From Hyparrhenia diplandra (taxonomy: Eukaryota > Streptophyta > Magnoliopsida > Poales > Poaceae), in contig JADLZK010011578.1 of NCBI GenBank assembly GCA_015847255.1, positions 1-64,000 of the forward strand: a stretch of 64,000 bases of DNA, written 5' to 3'. This document shows positions 13,601 to 25,600 of this stretch, one piece after another. A program made the translations under genes and the position numbers. The notes under the pieces were generated by a model, which was not told the DNA's origin, searched no databases, and saw only the letters and a list, made by a program, of their open reading frames with translations. Each line of letters opens with the position of its first letter. The stretch's first letter is position 1.

Positions 13601-16600
13601 AGGTTGCAATTAGCTCCCTCATGCGAGTTCTTCGAGATCCTTCTCTTTCAAGTTATCACCAAATGGTGGTTAACTCTCTTATCTTTATTTTTAAGGTAAT
13701 ACTTCTAATTTTCTATTTTAAATAGCTATTTCCCACAACAACCTTTTTTTTTCTTCAACAATTTAACCACTTTATTTATTATTTTTTCTCTATGATAAAT
13801 TCGCATCTAGTCCATGGGCCTTGGCTGTGTTCCATACTTACCAAAGGTGAGAGCCTTCCAATTTGCTTTGCTCTACTGTCATCCCTATGCTATTCTATAG
13901 ATAATAGATTTGTTTATTTCATTCATTTAGTGCCTATATGTCTTGTGTTGACCACAGTAGGATCTAAAATTTCGATATGCTCCATGTAGTCTACATGCTA
14001 GAATTCGCTTAAGCATTTGTGATACAGTTTCTTATTATTGGCTTTGCATTGCAAACTGTTCAGGCTTTGGTGTTTCTTTCTTTCTATTTTTGACAACTTA
14101 GCATGGAATTTCAAAATGGTTGTGCCTATTATTTTCAAGAATTGTGGTGGCTGAGATATTTAAATCTTTGTACTTTAAGCTTTCAATTATAATTGGTTGG
14201 ATGTAACACAACTGGGCATGCTTGTGTCTCCTGGGAAGAGATAGGATAAGTGCACATAAATTTCTGAAATTTTGTCTTTTGCTTCTAAAGGTTCTCCCTG
14301 AGCTATTCCGTGCTGTTCGCATGTGTGAGGATGGTGTTTTAAAAGAGTTCATAACTTGGAAGCTTGGAACATTGATATCTATTGTCCGCAGGTAATCTGT
14401 CTTTTTATCAATGCAAATTATTGTTAAATTCTTTCTGTTGAGTTAATGTCTGGCATATTTTATTAAAGTTACTTATTTTCAGCACATCCGAAATATTTAC
14501 AAGACATACTTTCCCTCATCTCTGAGCTGTGGACTTCCTCATTCAGCTTGGCTGCACCAAATCGGACCATACAGGTCCCACAGGGTTCACCGGTAATTGT
14601 GCTTGACTTTAGTGCTGTCTTTTGTTCCATTGTCTTCAAGCATTTTGTAGAGACCCTTAACATGTTCATTGCTGTAATGCTGGGTAGATAGTTCATTTTC
14701 ACATCATTTCTTTATATATCCTAGACCCTAAGAAAAGCTTGAAAATGATCCATGAGCTTCTTCATATCTCCTTTAATTTCACATTCTTAGTTTATATTCT
14801 AGTAATCTTTTCTCTCTTTAATTTAATATCTCTTCTATCCTCTTGATTCTATAAGCTCCCTTAGTCCTCTGGTGGGACCTTTTATGAGTGAGTATTCAGT
14901 AAGCCTCAAATGGTGATCAGTATCATCATATCCTGACCTTGCTGGTAACGACTGGAAACCATTACTGGGTCACTAGTAAGGAAACAGGATGATTATTAGG
15001 CAACCCTGTATCAGTTCTCATATTCACTTTATATTGCCTTTTTTCTTTCTAGAGTGATTGTTAATTCTTAACATTGAGTTGTCTTTACACTCTTATATTA
15101 ACTGCTGAAGGTTTACCTTTTCTGATCCTTGTATTTCATGCCATGCTTTTATAGTTTTCTTGACTATTTGTTTTCTCTTCAGGTTCTTCACCTTGTTGAG
15201 CAACTATGCTTAGCTTTAAATGATGAGTTCAGAATGTATTTACTTCACATTCTGCCAAGTTGTATCCAAGTCTTAGGTGACGCTGAACGTTGCAATGATT
15301 ATTACTATGTTCCTGACATATTACACACACTTGAAGTTTTTGGTGGTATGTCCCCATTTCTTTCTTAGTTTCATGTTCACAATGGATGTTATTTGATTAT
15401 AACTTGTGTTGACTTGAATGGTGATATTTAGGAAATTTGGATGAGCACATGCACTTGGTTGCTCCAGTGCTTGTTCGTTTATTTAAAGTGGAGCTGGTTG
15501 ATATCAGACGGCGTGCTATTGTTACTTTGACTAATCTTATACCTAAAGTTCAGGTTGGCCATCTATTATTGAGCTTGATATTTTGTCAATCTAATTATGT
15601 AATTTTAACCAAAATGGTCAAACATTAGTTTTTTGTATCTAATGCACATCATGTGTATTTTACATTATCCTGAACAGGTTGGTACTCATGTTTCGGCTTT
15701 AGTGCATCATCTGAAGCTTGTCTTAGATGGGTAAGATTTTTTACTATAAGTACCCTTAATTTCTATATGGTGTCTGTGTTTTAAAAAAAGTTATTTATCA
15801 TGGTGTGTTGATTCTTGTTGTTCGAGTGCTGACAATGAGAAAACAACTATCTGTTAGATTTAGTCCAGTACCATATTGGTTTTTCAGCTTACCCTAGAAG
15901 TCCTCAGTATATTTTGCATTAGTGGTAAACTTCGACCATCAATCAGTTACTGAAAAGTAAAGGACTCTCAGTCAATTACTTTTATTCGTAGATGTCAAAC
16001 ATTGTAAACTTTGACCATCAATCAATTACTCAAATTGTATTCATGTTTAGCACACAAGAGATGCACAAACAAATTCTTATGTCACATGTCTTTTAGTAAG
16101 ACATTGGTTTTGTAGTAGTTGATAGCATATTGTAATTGTCAAAGCATACTTGAAAGATTTCAGCGCAATATGCCTTATAAAAATAAATGGAGCAATTGTG
16201 GCTTGTCTGCAAGAAGTTTGCATGATTAGCTTATTTTTCATTATGACAATACTTCATTTGCTGTGTTTTCTTTTGGCTCCTCTACCCCCTCCACTCACCC
16301 ACACACAATTGTTGTTGTTAACTAAACTTTCTTTTATATCTTCCTATGACTAGCAACAATGATGATCTGCGGAAAGATGCTGCAGAAGCGCTCTGCTGCC
16401 TTGCACATGCCCTTGAGAAGACTTTACTATCTTCATACCATCGATACGCAAAATTCTTGTGAAGCACCATTTACGGGTATCTTGTCCCCCACCCCCTTTT
16501 TTTTTTTGAACACGAGCTGGATTATCATTTCATTAAGAAGAGGAATGTAGTACACAGAGGAGAGCAGAAACACCAATGTTTATACCATTTTGATTGCATG

Positions 16601-19600
16601 CTTGTACCATTTTTTTTGTTTTCTAATTATGCTTGTCATTTCTTACAGTACAGAAAATGGGATGAAATTGAAAATCGGTTACTGAGGCGAGAGTTACTCG
16701 TCACTGAAAACTTGTCTGTACAAAAGTACACACAATGTCCACCTGATGTCATTAGTGATCCCCTTGGTGATTTTGATGGTACACCTTCTGAGATAGCTGA
16801 TGAAACACAGAGACAAGCGAGAAGTCATCAAGTAATATGCTTAGCCTTTTACTCATTATACATTTCCTCTCTTGTACCCTACGTCTTTTATACGCCTTGA
16901 CGAGCTCTAAAAGGGTACTTTTCTATACTGCTTATAACAATGTTTTAATGGATTCTAAATGGCATGACAGTGATTTTAGTATTAGCCTATTAGGAAAAGG
17001 CACATAGTTCTACCTCTTGCTTAGGCTTTTTGACATAACCATATTCCCAGGACACTATATTTGAAAGAGCTTGGACCACACACAGGATTCCTGACGTTCA
17101 TTTGCGATGATAAAAGAATGTTGCGCATAAGTAGGAAGTTTTTTTCCCACTCCCAGTAAAAATAGTTCCAAGATCTTTGGAATGCCAAGAACAATATAAG
17201 CTATTCTGGATATACATCAATGTTCTGTTTTGCTTTTCTTCATATCATGTCTGACATGTAGCTATGCTTTTCTCTTTTACGTGTAGCTTCTATCCCTGTT
17301 GGTATTTTAGATAAGTCTTTTGACTGCTCCAGGTCAATGATGTTCGGTTATGGAGTGCTGGTGAGGCATCGCAGAGGAGTACTAGGGAAGACTGGGCTGA
17401 ATGGATGAGACATTTCAGTATTGCACTTCTCAAAGAGTCACCATCTCCAGCTTTACGGACTTGTGCAAGGCTAGCTCAGCTTCAGGTGAAGTAGTTCTTT
17501 AGATATATGCCACTCATCTTGTGAGTATTTTCTGACACAAATTATCCAGCCTTCTGTTGGCCGCGAGCTGTTTGCTGCGGGTTTTGCAAGTTGCTGGGCC
17601 CAAATGAGTGAATCTGCCCAGGAACAACTAGTGAGAAGTCTCAAGACAGCCTTTTCATCTCAAAACATTCCTCCTGAAATTCTTGCTACACTGCTGAACT
17701 TAGTGAGTTGATCTTTTGTCTAACTTATATAGTTGATTTGACATTCATTTCTTTTATTTAATATTTCCATATTGTAAGTAGGCAGAGTTTATGGAACACG
17801 ACGAGAAGCCGCTTCCTATTGATACAAGGCTGCTTGGTGCACTTGCTGAGAAGGTGACTTTTGCTTCTGCTGTTTTTTTTGCGGTTTGGCATTCTTTTTA
17901 ATCACATGATACTCATTCAAACTATCTGTTAGTGTCGAGCATTTGCAAAAGCCCTCCATTATAAAGAAATGGAGTTTGAAGCTGTGTGCACCAAGAAGAT
18001 GGGTGCAAATCCTGTTACGGTGGTTGAATCCCTTATTCATATTAACAATCAACTACACCAGCATGAGGTTGGTCCTAATGTCATGTGCTAGGTTAAAAAA
18101 TGTATCTTAGTTTGTTGACACCTTCCACTATTCCTTCAGGCAGCTATTGGCATATTGACTTACTCACAGCAGAATTCGGAAGTTCAGTTGAAAGAATCAT
18201 GGTATAGATTTATTGCTCTTCTATTTCGCAAATCCTGTAGCACTGCTTCCAATACCATTATCAACTCATGACCTTTCCTAAATTTTGTGTAATGCAGGTA
18301 TGAAAAATTGCACCGTTGGGATGAGGCCCTTAAGGCATACACAGTAAAATCATCTCAAGCACATGGTCCTTCACAGAACTTGGATGCTACATTAGGTAGC
18401 ACAGAATCCTGTTTGCTGTCTCTTGGTTCCTTCAAAGATAATGATAACTAACTAAATTCATGCATATTTTAGGTCGAATGAGGTGTCTAGCGGCTTTGGC
18501 TCGGTGGGAAGATTTAAGTGCATTGTGCAGAGAGCAATGGACTGGTGCAGAACCATCTGCTCGACTGGAAATGGCTCCAATGGTTGTGGATACCTCTGAT
18601 TACCCATTTGGTTGTAGATGGTAATCGGTAATCTAACTTCTTTGAACTTTTTATTTTCATAGGCTGCAAATGCTGCTTGGCATATGGGCGAGTGGGACCA
18701 TATGTCAGAATATGTTTCTCGCCTGGATGATGGGGATGAAAATAAGCTCCGTATGTTGGGTAACACAACAGCTAGTGGTGATGGAAGCAGTAATGGTACT
18801 TTCTTCCGGGCAGTTCTTTCAGTTCGTTCCAAAAAGGTAATTGCCCCTTGCTTTGCGTGATTGTATCGTTTTCATTATTTGATTTTATTTTATTGACAAC
18901 TTTATGTTTTCTTTGACAGTATGATGAAGCTCGGATATTTGTTGAGCGAGCTCGGCGGTGTTTAGCTACAGAACTTGCACCACTGGTATGACCTATCTGT
19001 GGTACTATATAGTGCAGCATTTTATTAAATTTGCCGTTACATGTTGTAACCCTGGACGATCTTATGATGCTATCTGAAGCAATCGGTATGAATGTATTAT
19101 AGGGCAATTCCTAATGTTTGTTGGATACAAATCACATGATTTGGGGCTAGGTTTTCATTTCATTAGCCATACCACAAACCATGACAGGTTGGGGATACAT
19201 ATAGAGTAGCAAACTTGGCTGTTGAGAAAGTCACACAACATATTCTAAATAGATGCTATCTAGATAAGAAGATAAAAATGGTGACACAGCACTCACTAAG
19301 ATAGGGATGGTGACACAGCACACACTACTCTAATACCCATGGAGCTTTAACTCCTAGGCCAACAAGGCTTTTTGTCATCAATGTCCGCCAGCAATGTACC
19401 TTAGAATTAGGGAAAACCGAAAAGGTTCATTTACGAACCCCAAGTCCCCAGCTATTTGGTTTGTCTGCTTTACCCCCTGTTAAATTTTTGGACCCATTTA
19501 ATTCCCCAAACTATTAAGTTGGCCCAGTTTTCCTTATAATGAAACTTTGTTGTTGTTTCTCCTTGTACAAGTTGTGACATCCTATGTTACAAAACAATTA

Positions 19601-22600
19601 GAATTTCATGATTATTTTTCATAGCTTTAAAGTATCCAACATTGACATAACTATCGATACAAAGATGCATGAAAACTGATCACGAAAAAAATGTCAAATT
19701 TTTTTTTTGACATGGGGTATGATGCCATCCATTACACCTTAAAATTTAGCTTAGCAACCAACTTGTGCAGGGAGAAACAAAAGGAAGCATTTTCGATATT
19801 TTTCCAACTGGCCTACTCCCAAAGACCCTTGATTATGAAAACAAAGCATTTCATTCTTGTTGGAGTATGAGTATTAGGCACATGAGGCTAGGCCCATGAG
19901 GCCCATGTATGCATCTATATGACTACCCTTCTAGGGTTAGCCCTAATTGAGAAATCCAATTATCCTATTCTAACATGGTATCGGCCACCCATCCCGATCC
20001 CCCCTTCCTCTCCCCTCCCCCGACCGGCCCGCCGCCACCGGGCCTTGCCCGACGCCGCCGGCCGCCCGGGCTGCCATGGCCGGGGCGACCAGCAGCCCCT
20101 TCTACTTCCACCACTTCCCCTCCCTCCCCAATCAGCCATCGCCAGGGGCGCCGGTCGGCCCGCTTCTCCACGCGGCCGCCTCCTGGCAGGCGGCGGACGT
20201 CCCGGATGAGGTGCGCGCGCAGGCTTCCCCTTCTTCCCGGCCGTCCTTCCGGTGGGCGCTGGTGGACTCGCGGCGCCCTCCTCTCGCACCCGGCAAGCTG
20301 GTCCGGCCCGCCTCCAGCGCCGCTTTGGCCGGCCCCCGTCCAGCGCCGCTTTGCCGTGGTCGGGCGCCGAGCACCGGGGGGGGGGGGCGTGGATGGAGAC
20401 CCCCTCTCCTCCCACCGCTCCCTCGTGGTTTCCCGCCCCAGGGGAGACCCGCCGCCAGACCGCCACAAAGACGCCGGCAGCTGGGGGCTGCCGCTGACCG
20501 CCTCCCAAAGAACCCCACAGCGGCGATTTCAGCGCCCTCTCCGCCCTCATGCGTCCTCTTCGTGGCCTCAACGCCCCATGGCCCTACGGGATGCCCCCGT
20601 GGACTCCAACCTTGGTGGCGACCGTCGGGGCGGCGGCGATCGCGGGGATCGGCACCAACCCTTTCCCCGCACCGCCTCGTCCGCCGTCCAACGTGCTATC
20701 GCCGGCGTCCCGCTCTCACCAATGCTCATTGCTGCCCGGCGAGTATGCGCGAGGGCAAGCTCGTCTGCAGGAGGCCGCCGTCGCTATGGAGCGCCGACGC
20801 GCGCGCGGCGATGCCCCGGCTGCCAGTGATTGCCACCGTGGAGCACCTACCGCGCCTCCCGCCGCCCGACGGTGGGGCTACCTCCTCGGCTATAAATACT
20901 ATTTGGTGGTGGTTGATGATTTTTCGCATTATTCGTGGACTTTCCCTTTGCGTGCCAAGTCGGAGGCTTTTCCCTCTCTTCACCACTTTTTCGCATGGGT
21001 GTTGACTCAATTCGGCCGCACCATCAAGGCCGCCCGGTGTGACAATGGTCGTGAGTTCGATACTTGACCCCTCTCGTGCCTTCTTCCTTGAGCACGGTAC
21101 AGCTCCGCATGTCTTGTCCGTATACCTCCTCCCAAAGCGGCAAGGCGGAGCGCATGATCCGTACCACCGAACGCCGTCTTGCGCACCCTTCTTCTCAGCG
21201 TCCCTTCCCGCTCGCTTACGGGCCGAGAGTCTTCACACCACCACCTACCTTCTCAACCGCCTTCCTTCCATTTTGCCGCCCCGGCTCCCACGCCGCACCA
21301 TGCCCTTTTTCGCACCCTCCTCGCTACGAGCACCTCCGTGTCTTTGGGTGTGCGTGCTACCCCAACACCGCGCCACTTTGCTCCCCCACAACCGGCTCCC
21401 CGCTTTCGACCCCGTGTGTCTTCCTCGGGTACTCTCCGGACCATAAGGGTTACGGTGCTATGACCTCACCTCTCGTCGGGTCCTCATCTCTCGCCATGTG
21501 GTGTTTGATGAGTCGATCTTCCCCTTCTCCACCACCACCACCACCCCGGCTTCCCTTCCCGACCGACCTCTTTGAGATGTGTCCGGCCGACCCGGTGGCC
21601 CGGCCACCCCATCATTTTCCCCGCGGGTCCCACTTCACCGTGTCGCCGCCGCCCCCTGCCGCACCCGACCGCACCTTGTGCGGGTCCGGTGGTCTCGCCC
21701 TCCGGCGGCGGCGCCGCGGGCCCAGGGGTGTACGCCCTCCGACCGCGCGCCGCGCAGTGCACGTTGCACCCCGGGGCGTTACTGAGCCGCGCTAAGACCT
21801 ACCTCGCCGGGTTCCGGCGGTCCCGCCACCCGCCCCACCGGGGTGGCCTCCTTCGTCTCGCGGCTCCACGGTCACCACCGGTGGTGTCTTCTTCACCGAC
21901 GACACCGACACCACGGTGGCCTCCTCACCACCGGCCACGCCTACTCCACCGCGCCCCCCGGCCGCGACGTGTCTTTGGTCGCCGGTGTACCACCCGCCGT
22001 TGCTTCACCGCGACCGCGGCCATGTTCACCGATGGTGACGCGGCACGCGGCGGGTACTCTCCGGCCCGGGCTCTTGCGGCGATGCCCGGCGACCGCGAGG
22101 TCTCCCGGCCCTCTTCCGTTCGCGGCCCCTGTCCGCCCTCACCGCGCCGTGCAATGGAAGAGGAGTACGCGCTCTCCTCGCCAACCGGACTTGGGATCCG
22201 GTGCCCGCCCGCCGGCTCCAACGCCGCCACCGGCAAGTGGATCCGACACACAAGCGGCGGGCAGATGGTACCCGGAGCGGTACAAGGCTCGGGCGGGTTC
22301 TTCGCGGGTTTACTCGCCGCCGGGAGTTGACTATGATGAGACCTTCACCGTGTGGTGAAGCCGGCCACCGTCCCGCACGATGCTCTCACCGGCTCTTGCT
22401 CGCTCCCCCGGCGGTACATCACCGGATGTCAAGAATGCTTTCCTACATGGGAGCCTTACCGAGACGGCCTCATCGCGGTCGGCCCGGCGGGGTTTGTCGA
22501 CTCTTCTCGCCCCGACATGGTCTCGCCGGCTCAACAAGTCTCTTTACGGCCTCAAGCGGGCCCCTCGGGCGTGGCACTCTCGGATTGCGGCCTTCTTGGT

Positions 22601-25600
22601 GTCACCGGGCTTTGTGGAGGCCAAGTCGACATCGTCCCCGTTTATCTACCACCATGGAGCCGAGGCTAGCGCACCGCCGCTCTATGTTGATGACATTGTC
22701 CTCACGGCCTCCGGTCCTTCACTACTACACCGCATCATCGCGCTCTTGGCCAGGAGTTTCCTTTGAAGGATCTCGGGCATGCTCCACCATTTTTCGGGGT
22801 CCTTTGTTGAGCCTCGTCCCCACCGGACTTCTTCTTCACCCGGCAGTACACTCTTGATATCCTCAAGCGGCGGGGATGACGGCCGCAAGCCTTGCTCCAC
22901 TCCGGTTGATACACGGGGCAAGCTATCGAGGCCGAGGCGGTCCCCGTGGCGCAACCCCACCGAGTACCGAGTCTCGCCGGTGCACCGATTACCTCACCTT
23001 CACCGGCCGGACATCACCTACGCCGTGCGCCATATTTGCCTCTACATGCATGATCCTCGAGAGCCCCACCGCATCGCTCTCAAGCGCCTCCTCCGCTACC
23101 TCCGCGGCACCGTTGACTACGGGTTCTTCGCTTCACCGGTCTCCCTCCACCGAGCCGGTGGTGTACACCGACGCCGACCGGGCGGGTGTCCCGACACTCG
23201 GCGCTCCACCTCACGGCTACGCCGTCTTCCTTGGCGGCAACTTGGTGTCTGTCGCCGATAGCGTCGGCCGCCTCCCGCTCAAATCTTGAGGCGGAGTACC
23301 GTGGCTGCTGCTAACGGCGTGGCCGAGGCTTCCGGCTCCGGCAGCTCCTCGCCGAGCTCCACGGCCCTCTCTCCGGGACCACGTTGGTCTCATCGCGACA
23401 ATGTCGGCGCCGTCTACCTCTCCACCAACCCCGCGGCACCAGAGGACCAAGCATGTGGAGATCGATCTACACTTTGTCCGTGATCGGGTCGCCATCGGCG
23501 GTTCGGGTCCGCATGTCCCGACCACCTCCCGGTTCGCCGACATCTTCACCAAGGGTCTCCCATCCTCGACCTTCACCGAGTTTTCGCTCCGGCCTCAACA
23601 TCACCCGTGGCTAGTTGCGTGTCTGGGGGGGCTCCTGTGTTGTACTTCTTTTCGTGTCCAAGGGTCTCCCATCCTCGACCTTCACCGAGTTTCGCTCCAG
23701 CCTCAACATCACCCGTGGCTAGTTGTCGTGGGGGGGCCTGTGTTGTAAGGTGTCCGGTCCGCAAACTCATTTGCGACGGTAGTTCAAACGCAGGGGGTGT
23801 TGAGTATGAGTATTAGGCCCATGAGGCTAGGCCCATGAGGCCCATGTATGCATCTATATGACTACCCTTCTAGGGTTAGCCCTAATTGAGAAATCCAATT
23901 ATCCTATTCTAACAATTACAGGGAGGATTGATCCAGTATTCATAGTTGGGAATAAAAATTTGAAATTTTGTCAGGGAGCTAAGCGGACAGAGGGCATGAT
24001 TCCTTGCCTGCACTATGAATCGCCCTATGAAGCATGGCCTTAGGCTGTATAACTGCATGCAAGGAGGTGTTATTTGGTTTGCCTGCATAGCCCCCTTTTA
24101 TTGTAGGATTGTAGGAGACTGTGTTCGGTTGCAGTATCTGTCTTCACACTTCAGTAATGAGTTATAGCTACAATTAGCTGGCATTTGCTGTATCTAGATT
24201 TGATTATTTTGCTTACCTGTTCTGTGTATTTCTACTGACGCAGTAGGATTTTATTGCTTTAAGGTGATACCAGTTCACTTTTGAAATTCATTGTATATCA
24301 TAATTATATATTCTCTTTATGTGACAATATTTGTCAGGTACTTGAGAGTTATGAGCGCGCGTATAATAACATGGTGCGTGTTCAACAACTTTCAGAACTG
24401 GAAGAGGTATTTTTCTTGTTCTCTGGGGCACATTCTGAATAAAGTTGCTGTTTTGCTAACAAAATGAGTGGTTTGTCAATTAGGTGATTGATTACTGCAC
24501 TCTTCCTGTGGAAAGCCCCATTGCTGATGGACGAAGGGAACTTATTCGCAATATGTGGAATGAACGCATTAAAGGAACAAAACGGAATGTGGAGGTTGAT
24601 ATTTTGTTTCTGCTATTGAGTGGTGATCTGTGCTGCATTTACTTTCTGCATTGACTTTCGAAAATATTTCAGGTGTGGCAAGCCCTACTTGCAGTCAGGG
24701 AGTTGGTTCTTCCTCCTAATGAAGACAGAGACACCTGGATAAAATTTGCTAAACTTTGCTGGAAGAATGGTCGGATTAGTCAGGCTAGATCTACGTTAGT
24801 AAAACTTTTACAGGTATGTTAGGTCCTTAGCATTCATCGATAATTGGAATGTGCATTCTAACTTCTCTATAACAAAATTAATTTCTGATGCCACTTGCAG
24901 TTTGATCCTGAATCTTCTCCTGAATTGACACTGTATCATGCACATCCACAAGTAGCCTTGGCTTATCTAAAATACCAGTATGCGGTTGGTGATGAGCTTA
25001 AAAGGAGGGATGCATTTTGTAGATTGCAAGTAAGTTTGTTTTTGTTCATGTACTTTGATGGTACATTGCATTGCACATTTAAGTGTTGTACCATGTAGAT
25101 CATACTTTTTTTCTTTGGGGGATAGGAGTTGTCTGTGCAGCTTGCAACCGCCATGGGAAATTTCCCTGGAACATCAGCACATCATGGCACCATGTCAAAT
25201 GCTGGAGTGCCACTCATTGCTCGTGTTTATTTGACACTTGGTAGCTGGAAGAAGGCACTATCACCTGCATTAGATGATGATTCCATTCAAGGTACTATCA
25301 ATGTCAGTTTTTTCTCGCTTTGGACTTTGACCTTTTATTTGAAACAATATTTGTATTTTTTTTCTCTCCAGAAATTTTGATTTCTTACAATAATGCCACG
25401 CTAAGTGCAAAGGACTGGGGGAAGGCCTGGCACATATGGGCTTTGTTCAACACAGAAGTCATGTCACGCTATACTTTCCGAGGCCGACCAGATATTGCTG
25501 GAAAATATGTTGTTGCAGCAGTGACTGGGTATTTCTATTCTATTGCTTGTCAATCTACTACGAAAGGGGTTGATGATAGCTTACAGGTGAATCTTCTCTT

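Larger units (their letters stand above)
5351..16831 (+). other. TOR: TOR N-terminal HEAT-repeat exons (2-26), with frame breaks
   Basis: These exons encode the helical scaffold that binds RAPTOR in TORC1. Exons: 5351-5686, 5760-5836, 6311-6485, 7647-7745, 8003-8162, 8286-8427, 8503-8675, 8764-8958, 9026-9222, 10725-10877, 11825-11946, 12033-12132, 12205-12300, 12380-12510, 13162-13263, 13345-13526, 13603-13695, 13811-13846, 14291-14391, 14483-14592, 15183-15345, 15432-15553, 15678-15730, 16354-16476, 16649-16831. Frame breaks against the conserved protein lie near 5571 (two T missing), 5652 (G missing), 5795-5802 (two extra), 6411 (extra A), 6466 (extra T), 8333 (GC missing), 9191 (G missing), 13502 (A missing), 14390 (C missing), 14491 (A missing) and 16414 (G missing). 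Most are run-length changes. Exon 4 also reads IEPRE where the family has IEKRE, a two-base substitution. Confidence 0.9.
19858..23914 (+). mobile_element. Ty1/copia LTR retrotransposon in TOR intron 35, sense strand
   Basis: A 4057-base element is bounded by two almost identical short LTRs (about 118 bp, TGTTG...ACA). Directly after the left LTR is TGGTATC, the start of the usual initiator-Met tRNA primer site, and 'cagggggtgt' at the right LTR edge fits a polypurine tract. Pol parts appear in copia order across shifting frames: the integrase core (VVVDDFSHYSWTF, about 20903-21065), 'YEHLRVFGCACYPN' (about 21320), reverse transcriptase with LDVKNAFLHGSL-like and YVDD motifs (YVDD at 22683-22694), and an RNase H region (TDADRAG, then a KS..E end near 23290). 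Only about 0.9 kb separates the left LTR from integrase, so gag, protease and the zinc knuckle are missing or unrecognisable. It is very GC-rich compared with the intron. Flanks attct and attac match at only three of five bases. Confidence 0.9.

Noticed and set aside
16496..16580. T-run followed by 'gaacacgagctggattatca', like a reversed retroposon 3' end in a TOR intron
   Set aside because: Too short and no target duplication found; could be any decayed repeat.
19960..23816. Many long GC-rich open frames on both strands (up to 309 residues)
   Set aside because: They are shadow frames of the GC-rich, frame-shifted copia element; only the integrase, RT and RNase H pieces match known proteins.
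23915..23925. AATTACAG right after the copia element as a splice acceptor for TOR
   Set aside because: The following sequence does not encode TOR; the conserved protein resumes at 24338.
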